The notes under the pieces: generated by a model | What the model saw: the letters and a program-made list of their open reading frames with translations, nothing else | Told to the model about the DNA's origin: nothing | Databases searched by the model: none | Assembly (NCBI GenBank): GCA_000697335.1 | Contig: JNEM01012033.1 | Location: 1 to 18,987, forward strand | Direction: 5' to 3' | Source of the DNA: Conidiobolus incongruus B7586 | Taxonomy: Eukaryota; Entomophthoromycota; Entomophthoromycetes; Entomophthorales; Conidiobolaceae | DNA length: 18,987 nucleotides | Position numbers and translations under genes: made by a program | Shown here: positions 11,529 through 18,987 of the stretch, in pieces | How positions within the stretch are numbered: position 1 is the first letter of the stretch | How the letters are laid out: each line of letters opens with the position of its first letter

Positions 11529-11602
11529 GCTCCCATAGCTCAGTTGGTTAGAGCGTGGTGCTAATAACGCCAAGGTCACAGGTTCGATCCCTGTTGGGAG
11601 CA
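11529..11602 (+). tRNA. tRNA-Ile (anticodon AAT)
   Basis: The 74-nt sequence folds as a full cloverleaf without intron. The acceptor stem pairs GCTCCCA with TGGGAGC, followed by discriminator A at 11602. The D arm is GCTC...GAGC. The anticodon stem TGGTG/CGCCA encloses loop CTAATAA with anticodon AAT (read as IAU). The T arm is ACAGG-TTCGATC-CCTGT. The A box (TAGCTCAGTTGG) and B box (GGTTCGATCCC) of pol III promoters are present, and TTTT at 11603-11606 is the terminator. CCA is not encoded, as expected in a eukaryote. Confidence 0.97.
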
Positions 11603-11606
11603 TTTT
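11603..11606 (+). terminator. Pol III T-run after tRNA-Ile
   Basis: Four Ts follow the discriminator base directly, which is the usual pol III stop signal. Confidence 0.75.
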
Positions 11607-14153
11607 CCCATTGAATTTTTACTAGACCAGATTGTTTTATTAATAATTAAAATTTTCTTTTCTTCAATTTATACATCTTCCTTAGAAATGTTTGGCTATA
11701 TAATTATTTTTTTAATTTTATCTATTTTTTCATTGGTTTTCTTACCCATTATTAAGATATAATAGTTTTGAATTTATAAAAAAATTGCTCAAAAATAAAC
11801 TAAGTCATGTATTTCACAAAAATTATAAATTAAAATTATATTTATATCATTAATTTGAAGTACACTTTCTCTAACTACTTTATCATTAGTATCCAATACA
11901 TGAAGGGAAATGTTTTGGAAAGAATTTTACATGATTTATCAAAATCATAATTAGGAAGAATCCGGAGAATAAAATTATAAATTTGAAAGGGAATTGATTG
12001 GGTTAATCAAATTAGATTTGGTAATAAACTATTAATAATGTACGCAAAGCATGCTTCTACGAAAAAGTTTTAAAGATATTGCTACACGAATTTTAAATGA
12101 TAATTTTTAATATCTTGAGAAAATCCAATAATACTGCGAAAAGGACCCTAATAATCTATGAATATTTCATTGATTAACTTGAATCACGACACTATAAAAT
12201 TACATATTGATAAATTATATGATAAATACAGGGTAGAGAAACACATAATAATTCGGGATATTTTCCATCAATTAAATTGCACCAATATCAATCCCTTCTT
12301 TATCTAAATTATACTTACGATTAATACATTATTAATAATTTCATTGTAATAATACCTAATATATCTTGATCATTTTTGAAGTATGTGGGACAAATTTGAC
12401 CATATTTAAACTTGGGAATTATATTGGGAGCACTGAAATAAACTTAAACACAATAAATACAAAATATTATTTATGAATTTGATTCAATTATCAATTTCAA
12501 CATAATTTTTCAATTTCTTTTGAAAGTATTTAACTGATTTCAAATAATCTTTATTTTGATCATATCTTTGTAAACATGAAATTTTGCATTTCATCTTTTT
12601 ACTACTTTTATGCAATATAAAAATTTAGATTAATGACAACTTTAAACTTTAGAATATGAGGACTGTGAAATTGATTTTATGGGATGATATACTTACGATT
12701 AAACTTGTCCAAAGTTGACCAAATTTGATCACCCTTGTCCAAGTCTTGCATGAAGTCCGGAGACCCCAAGGAGGTAAACCCCAACACCTATCCTGGAAAA
12801 TTGGCTCGATTGACTGTTAGATAGCGAAATAGTATGTTTCTAACAGTATTGATGTCTTGATCCATCTCTACATGATATTGAAGACACTTGAAAGTCTTGC
12901 TTGATCCAAATTACATATTCAGATATCCACAATTACCATATGTTTTGCTTGTGTGATGCTTGCCACAGATGATTTCTTTGTACCAGGGGTATTCTCTTGT
13001 TTTGTAGAGTAAGTTTCACTTAAATCTATAATGAGACTACCTTGGCATATTTTTCCTTTATTTGATCTATAAGGTTTTTGATTTTCTTCCAGATTTTTCC
13101 AACTCATCTTTTTATCTTGTAGTGTTCTATGGTAGCTTCCTTTCTGAAACTATATGATTTTCAGTTTTTTATAAGCATAACAATGATGATAAATTCCCCT
13201 AACATCTCCTTTCCCCTTATTCAATAAACAAACTAGAAAAAGAGTAAACATTTGTAAAGTCTGTGTGTTGGAATTAAAGGCCAAAATACCTTCTTTCATC
13301 CTATTCCTTTTAAGTTCTTGGTTATCAGTCTGAATTTCTAGTGGTATTAGGATACAAAGCTAGAATTTACCAAGTGTAATAGTAGCAGGGGATTTTATTA
13401 TTTAATTTATTGCAAGTAAAAGCTAGTATTAACTAGGATTAATTAAATAAGCTTAATATCTACTTTTATTTTATTGTATTAACTATAAAAACCATTAAAT
13501 AAATATTTAAAAAGTGTATATAATAAGTGTTGCCAGAGCTTATCAAACTTAATTTAGAATATCTGTATCAAGTTAATGGTAATAATATTAACTCAATACA
13601 TAAAATTGAACGTCTAAGTGTTCAATGAATGAATATATTAAACCAAAAATTTAATACCTTACAAAGTTTGAATGAAATATAACTGAAACAGAAAAAATAG
13701 AAATCAAAAATTAAAAACAACTTATTTAGCATTTAAAATTGTAAAACAATGTTTAAATATCTGTGATGTAAGTTATAATTAATTTAGATCTTGGTTAAAC
13801 TTTGAAAGATGTACTCAGAACCAATAGAAATTCAAGGAACAGTAATTTATTAGAATTAATATTATATATCATTAAGAATGATAATATAAAAATTCAAAAC
13901 AACATATAGTTGTAATGAATTTATAGATTATTATTAAAAATAAGATATTTAACTTTCTTCAAAGCTGATTATATTCAATTTTCAAATTTTATACTCGATT
14001 TTCGCATTTATGATCAATAAAAATCTATAATTTTTTCGTAAGTTAAATGGTTTTTGTACAAACCATAATTTTAAATTTATCAAAATTACCTATAAAAGTA
14101 TAAATCTATTTCACTATTAATATTATTTAATAATAAATCTAATATAATAAAAT
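11607..14153. other. Spacer with a GC-richer island
   Basis: Most of it is AT-rich and empty. The exception is about 12690-13400, described separately. The last 300 bp before 14154 should hold the promoter of FSH copy A, but I can name no element in it. Confidence 0.5.
12690..13400 (-). other. Unidentified GC-richer island, possibly an old mobile-element fossil
   Basis: Base composition changes sharply: the line beginning at 12721 is about 48% G+C and the next about 40%, against very low values on both sides. On the minus strand the segment reads as a mostly open but broken, Lys/Ser/Gln-rich coding-like stretch, with the longest open part at 12919-13107. Its amino-acid texture and one Cys/His-like patch faintly recall the gag region of a copia-type LTR element. 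I could not confirm ends, long terminal repeats or any polymerase motif. A decayed host gene is equally possible. Confidence 0.25.
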
Positions 14154-15115
14154 ATGAGCTTACCTAGAATTTTGTGTTTACATGGAAGTGGTCAAAATGC
14201 CAATATATTTTATAAAAAATCGGGATATTTGAGAAAATTCTTGAAGAATAAATGTGAACTTGTGTATATTAATTCTCCTCATCAGTTCCCCGAGGATCAC
14301 GAATTCGTAATTAAAATGAAGGAAGCTATTGCTGAGAGTGGCGAGAATCAAGGTAATGATTTTTAATTTGTTTGTAATTGGTTGGTTTTATATTGATAAT
14401 ATGTTTAGAATATGAACCTTTATGTTATTGGTTTAATAGAATTGATGATAAGTATCCAGAATTTCACCAAACTATTGATTATGTTAATAAATTTTTAAAA
14501 GAACAAGTATATTTTTATCATATTATTTTTTATAATATACATCATTAATTAATCAATAAATAGGGTCCTTTTGATGCTATTTTAGGATTCTCTCAAGGTA
14601 ATTTCAATTAAAGAATTATAATATATTCTTAATTAAATAATAATTTTTCATTAGGAGCTGTTTTTGCTTCAATTTTAACCACATTACTTGAACAAAATCA
14701 TCCTTTAATGCAGGCATCCAATCATCCTAGTTTCAAGTTTGCCGTCTTATTCTCAGGATTCTTTCCAGTAGATGCAGACATTCAAAATCTTTATAAATTA
14801 CCCGTTCAAACTCCCTCTTGTCATGTTTATGGTGATACTGACACCGATGTAGTACCTGGTAATTCATCCAGTTATTTTTAATACCACTATTGCTAATTTG
14901 ATATACAGAGAGAAGTCAAATTTTAAGCACCAAATTTGCCAATCCTCTTATTGTTCAGCATAATGGAGGGTAAATCATTAATCTAACTATTAACATTTCG
15001 ATATTAATTTATATATAGGCACGTATTACCCACTAAAGCCGAATATAGAAAAGTCATAATACAATTTATTCAAGAACAATTATCTACTTTAAATCAGGTT
15101 CACGCCAATTTATAA
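14154..15115 (+). CDS. FSH1: FSH1-type alpha/beta serine hydrolase, copy A
   Basis: The six exons are 14154-14352, 14409-14506, 14564-14597, 14655-14858, 14909-14969 and 15019-15115, encoding 230 aa, close to the roughly 240 aa of yeast Fsh1. All five introns are 49-57 nt GT...AG; two carry CTAAT or CTAAC before the acceptor. The N-terminus SLPRILCLHGSGQNANIF has the beta1 strand and the oxyanion HGSGQN loop. The catalytic triad is complete: Ser109 in GFSQG, Asp173 in GDTDTDVV, and His200 in NGGH. The family is cytosolic; relatives act as carboxylesterases or thioesterases, and the physiological substrate here is unknown. It is the first of three tandem copies. An AATAAA lies 37 nt after the stop. 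The start is the first ATG, matches family starts, and has A at -3. Confidence 0.9.
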
Positions 15116-15933
15116 TTAATTAACACTATAGATCATTGATTTTGTTAGAAAAATAAAGCAAGTTGACATTGCTATATAGTTTATAAATTATATTTGATAG
15201 TAATTGATCAGTGGCTTTTATAAGGCTGATTAGTTTCTATCATTATTTATATTTAAAAAATATACACAGTTTAATATGATTTAAAATTGATAAATTTACT
15301 ATTCAGTCCAATTCACCGATTCCAATTTGTGAATATATTTCAAAACTTAAATATTTTTTATAAAATTATAATACGTTATAAACATTTATAATTACTTCAA
15401 AGAATAAGTATTTAACCTTTCTATTATCACTCCAATATCTCTCAAAAAAGGGAAATATTTTGTTCATATACTAATATTGACCTGTCTGATAAATTACCAA
15501 ATCATTAATAAGATATTAAACAATTGATATATTAATACTATACCCAATTCATGTAGTATTTGATTAAAAGAATGTTAATTTACAATATATTTTGATTTAA
15601 AAATTATAATTCACGAAAATTACTTGAATGAGGTAAATAATTATATATCTAAAATGATGATAGTAATCTTTCAGTTCAATTGTGAGATAGGCTTTAAATA
15701 ATATACATATCAAAGTGATAATATTTAATTAACACATTCAAATAAAAGTCGAAGTAATTAAATTATTTACAGTGATAGTATAATATTTAAAATGAAGATT
15801 TAATTATATGACTGCTTTTCTGATAACTTTTAATCATATTTCCAATACTGTAATTTTCAATCTCTTAACAACCAAAATCAATATCATTCCATTTTAAATT
15901 ATAATTAGTAATATGAGTTTTGATTGTATTTAA
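15116..15933. other. AT-rich spacer between FSH copies A and B
   Basis: I looked for a further FSH remnant and found none of the landmark motifs (LCLHG, GFSQG, GGH). Apart from the copy A 3' end it appears empty. Confidence 0.5.
15152..15157 (+). terminator. Likely AATAAA polyadenylation signal of FSH copy A
   Basis: This AATAAA lies 37 nt after the copy A stop codon, at a sensible distance, but chance matches are frequent in this composition. Confidence 0.4.
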
Positions 15934-16872
15934 ACCAAACTTAACTAAAATTTTATGTTTAAAAGGATTGGACCAAAATAGGTATTGTTATAAAAAATCT
16001 GTAGCTTGAGTAATTGTTTAAAGACAAAGTGTGAGTTTGTTTATGTGACAGCTCTCTATCAATTGCCCGAGTACTGTGTCTTTGTCGTACTGATGAAGGA
16101 GAGTTCGAATGGGAGTGGTAAAGCTCAACATATGCTGAATAATTTGTTTTTTTAATAATTTTATGAGTATTTATATAACTGATAGATAATAGATGGTTAT
16201 ATTATTGATTTAATATAATTCAAGGAAAGTGCGCTCATTTTTATGAAATTATCGAATTTATAAAATGTCGAATGACTGAGCATATACTCACGAAGATTAA
16301 ATCATAAAAAATATATTAATTTATGATTTGTAGGGTCCGTTTGTTGGCATGTTAGAATTCTCTCAAAATGATTCAAACGATATAATCACCTTTTATCCTT
16401 AATAACTCCTTCGTATATGTTATATTTTTACTTTTATACTAACTACACTACTTGAATAAAATGAAATCTTAATCCAACTATGCAATCATTCCTGTTGAAA
16501 ATTTTACGCATTTTTCTAATGATTTACTCCAATGACTGAAATTCAAGTTATTTCGAATTACCTACTCAAACCCCATCTTTTCATACTTTTCGTGACGAAT
16601 ATTCTAGTGTATTACTTTGTAATTTAAATATTTTCATTATTATAAATATATCTAGTTAATTTCCTAGAAAAGTGTATTTAACTGGAAAATTCAAGAATTT
16701 ATTATTGTTAGACATAATGGAAATTAGTTAAAGCAAAATATCATCTAATAATTGACCAATAATGTAGTATTATAGTCACACATTAAATCATCAAAGAGGT
16801 ATATAGAAAAACAATTACATAATTTATGAAGATTAATTAGATAGTATGAATAATGTACATCCTAATTTATAA
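15934..16872 (+). pseudogene. FSH1-like serine hydrolase, copy B, decayed
   Basis: The landmarks of the neighbouring copies occur in the same order and spacing. The start region (about 15934-15975) matches the KILCLHG block but its ATG is gone. Next come a block like ELVYITAPYQ (about 16032-16062), GPF..-FSQ (about 16335-16370), an LL-E-NHPL remnant (about 16445-16485), an HV-GD remnant (about 16580-16615), HNG (about 16716-16726) and a final block ending in TAA at 16870-16872. The nucleophile motif reads EFSQN instead of GFSQG, which also destroys the splice donor that overlaps it. The position of catalytic Asp173 of copy A has become Tyr. Several stops and frame changes interrupt the rest. 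No functional product is expected. Its 5' part resembles copy C and its 3' end resembles copy A. Confidence 0.85.
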
Positions 16873-17022
16873 TTAATAAATTAAATATTTGTGATTAACA
16901 AATAATTTTGCAAGAATGATTACTAATCGAAAACAATCAATTAATCTTAGATTGATGATCAATTCATCACGATAATTCATAAATTTTCAATTTAATTAAA
17001 ATCACGTGAATATTATTAAAAT

Positions 17023-17026
<4 letters not shown>

Positions 17027-17059
<33 letters not shown>
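17027..17059. repeat. (AT)n microsatellite upstream of FSH copy C
   Basis: A perfect 33-bp AT alternation lies 40 bp before the copy C start codon. It is followed by an A-run (17091-17100) whose last A is the first base of the ATG. Both would fall in the core promoter or 5' leader, so repeat length could affect expression. Confidence 0.9.
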
Positions 17060-17060
<1 letters not shown>

Positions 17061-17099
17061 TAGTAAAACCATTTATGAAATTCAAATTTTAAAAAAAAA

Positions 17100-18081
17100 A
17101 TGAAAATACCTAAAATATTATGTTTACATGGATATGGACAAAATGGTACAATTTTATATAAGAAAACAAAATTATTGAGACAGCAGTTAAATAAAAGGTG
17201 TGAATTAGGTAAATTTTTTATTGTATTCATAATTCTTTAAAGAAATTTATATTATTTTTGGTTTAGTTTATATTACAGCACCTTACCAATTAGACGAAGA
17301 CCATGAACATGTTGTAGCATTTAAAAAGTATATTAGGGATAGGGGATTGGAGCATCAAGCTAAAAGTAATTGAATTCAATTTGCGATTTATTTTTATTAA
17401 TTAAAATTTAGATTTTGAACCATTATGCCATTGGTTTACTAGAATTGAAAATAAATGGGTTGGCATTAATGATACTTTGGTTTATTTGAATAATATTTTG
17501 AAATCACAGGTATGAAAAGGTTATGCTATAACTGCAATATTTATTAAAGAGTATTATTAGGGTCCATTTGATGGTATTTTGGGATTTTCTCAAGGTAACT
17601 TTCTTAATTCAAACTCAATATTAATTTTGATTAACCACTTAATAGGAGCGGTGCTAGGATCTATGATGACATCACTACTTGAGTCAAACCATCCATTAGT
17701 GAAACCATCAGAACATCCATCTTTCAAATTTAGTGTATTAATATCAAGCTTTTTCCCAGCAACAACTCAAGTAAAATCATATTACCAAATCCCTATCAAA
17801 ACACCATCCTGTCATGTTTGGGGAATTAAAGATAATATAGTATTACCAAGTAAATATAATTTAATATTAATATTTCATAATATTATAGTTAACTTTGATT
17901 AGAATCTAGTTTAGATCATAGTAAAAAATATATCAAACCAACAACTGTTGAACACAATATGGGGTAATTATATATCATTCTAAATATAATGTATATTAAT
18001 TTTTTTTATTTTAGACATGAAATCCCTTTAGATCCCCATTATATGAATCAAATAATTGCTTTTATTAACGATAAATTATAG
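17100..18081 (+). CDS. FSH1: FSH1-type alpha/beta serine hydrolase, copy C
   Basis: The seven exons are 17100-17208, 17267-17365, 17412-17509, 17561-17594, 17646-17849, 17903-17963 and 18015-18081, encoding 223 aa with no internal stop. The introns are 46-58 nt GT...AG. The last five junctions match copy A in position and phase, and the 34-, 204- and 61-nt exons have identical lengths in both copies. The first intron (17209-17266) is absent from A and B. The triad is intact: Ser112 (GFSQG), Asp176 (GIKDNIV) and His203 (NMGH). The N-terminus KIPKILCLHGYGQNGTI fits the family. Divergence from copy A is large in residues 40-70 and at the C-terminus, which suggests a different substrate or relaxed constraint. 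A five-codon upstream ORF starts at 17075 and closes before the main ATG. A transposon end lies about 40 bp past the stop. Confidence 0.88.
17209..17266 (+). other. Copy-C-specific intron
   Basis: This is a 58-nt phase-1 GT...AG intron between Leu36 and Tyr38, splitting the Val37 codon. Copies A and B run through this point without interruption. The four bases before it (17205-17208) and its own last four bases (17263-17266) are both TTAG. Confidence 0.87.
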
Positions 18082-18123
18082 TAATTACATATTTTTTATT
18101 AATACATAGAATTTTTTATAATA

Positions 18124-18987
18124 TTAGTGCAGAAATTAAGTAATGGCACAATTTTAAAATTAAAATTAAACAAATAAATTAATAAATAATATATAAAATT
18201 TAATGAATAATATAAAATTAATAGCCTCTTTTATTATTAATAACTCTTTTCCATATCTTTAGTAAGCTTCTAATACCTAAAAAACAGTTCTTTTTATTAA
18301 GGACTGAAATTTGATATTTCACAAACCAATTTAATTTGTTTACAGGAATTTTTTTTCCTGCAAGCTGTTTTTTTAATTGTCTAAAATAATTATAATCACA
18401 TGGATTATAATCAAGTGAATATATTAGATGTGGTAACTCCCTCTAATTTTTTTATATAAAAAATTTTTTACAGCTTTAGCTTTATATATTTTGCAATTAT
18501 CATGTAAAATAATAGGTGTCTTTAATTTATATTGAGAACACCATTTAAAAATTGTTTTATTTAAAAAAATAATATATAACTTACTATTAATTGATTTTCC
18601 TTAAGGTATTAAATAAAAAAACTATATACCATTATAATCTATTACAACAATTAACATTCACTTATATTTAAAATGCTTATTCATTAGAATTTGTGGAGGG
18701 GATTAATTTAACTTAACCCAACATCTTGTTTTATTTTTAGGTAAAGGATTATATAAAGGAATCTAAGATTCATTAATTATAAGTATTCACTGTAAAAACC
18801 TTTGTTTTTGGTTATACCTTAATAAGTTTAGTTTAGCTATAGCTACTCTAGTTTTCTTTTAGGCTTTTGTTAAATTATAAGGTATCTATTTTACATTTTT
18901 ATTAATTAATCCAAGTTTAAACTTAAGTAAATATAACATGCTTGTATAATTAATATTAAATTGCTTTGATAATTCTCTAGCAGAAAT
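18124..18987 (-). mobile_element. Mariner-type (Tc1/mariner, DD34D) DNA transposon, decayed, cut by the window edge
   Basis: A transposase remnant on the minus strand identifies the family. Between its stop (18218) and copy C lies a candidate terminal repeat beginning TTAGTGCAGAAATTAAG at 18124, preceded by TA at 18122-18123, the expected mariner target dinucleotide. The other end lies beyond 18987, so the inverted repeat pair cannot be checked. About 860 bp are visible of an element that is normally about 1.3 kb. Confidence 0.8.
18218..18987 (-). pseudogene. Mariner transposase remnant
   Basis: Reading leftward from the right edge, one frame shows the mariner signature in order: ISARELSKQFNI (helix-turn-helix region), a run matching WVPHELTEAQKKRRV, LLRYNQKQRFL, then the position of the first catalytic Asp (motif GDEKW, here INES followed by a stop), LHDN with the second Asp (18493-18504) and, after a one-base frame change, YSLDYNPCD, the third Asp at DD34D spacing. 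LKKQLAGKK follows and the frame ends with TAA at 18218-18220. There are eight in-frame stops before LHDN and one frameshift after it, so the element makes no transposase. The N-terminus is outside the window. Confidence 0.9.

Noticed and set aside
12310-12702. 14-bp direct repeat ATACTTACGATTAA at 12310-12323 and 12689-12702
   Set aside because: The flanks do not match, so it does not mark the ends of a recognisable element; it may be chance.
13266-13327. A TGTTGG...TTATCA segment that could be the end of a long terminal repeat
   Set aside because: Only 62 bp, with no second copy in the window and no convincing primer-binding site.
17579-17902. 107-codon ORF inside FSH copy C
   Set aside because: It reads from the end of exon 4 through intron 4, exon 5 and intron 5; splicing gives the conserved protein instead.
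1-18987. CRISPR arrays, operons or other bacterial systems
   Set aside because: There are no regularly spaced repeats, and the genes are spliced eukaryotic genes.

Overview
The window is nuclear DNA of a very AT-rich fungus. The evidence is short spliceosomal introns (46-58 nt, GT...AG, often with a CTAAT/CTAAC branch-like motif), a Cdc4-type F-box/WD40 gene of the fungal kind, a homologue of the fungal steryl-glucosidase Egh1, FSH1-type serine hydrolases, and a eukaryotic tRNA-Ile with A and B boxes and a pol III T-run. CTG encodes a conserved WD40 leucine (Leu515 of the Cdc4 homologue), so the CTG-Ser code is unlikely. I cannot fix the phylum from sequence alone.

Layout. 1-3042: AT-rich spacer ending in a pyrimidine-rich promoter-like stretch. 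3043-5401 (+): CDC4/pop1 homologue, two exons, 766 aa. 5402-7151: AT-rich spacer between convergent genes. 7152-10319 (-): a 1,055-aa GH5 protein of the Egh1/EGCrP2 type with a long acidic N-terminus and, unusually, several replaced catalytic-site residues. 10320-11528: spacer with a compound TA/GA microsatellite. 11529-11602 (+): tRNA-Ile(AAT). 11603-14153: spacer containing an unexplained GC-richer island near 12.7-13.4 kb. 14154-18081 (+): a tandem family of three FSH1-like serine hydrolase genes, which are an intact six-exon copy (A), a decayed copy (B) and an intact seven-exon copy (C). 18124 to the right edge (-): a decayed mariner-type DNA transposon that runs off the window.

The genes do not form a pathway. 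CDC4 belongs to SCF-dependent proteolysis, the GH5 protein to sterol-glucoside or sphingolipid metabolism (if it is catalytic at all), and the FSH genes encode small alpha/beta hydrolases of uncertain substrate. The points most worth a second look are the probable pseudoenzyme GH5, the birth-and-death FSH array with an intron found only in copy C, the mosaic look of copy B, and the transition-type (RIP-like) decay of the mariner element. I found no clearly new multi-gene system.
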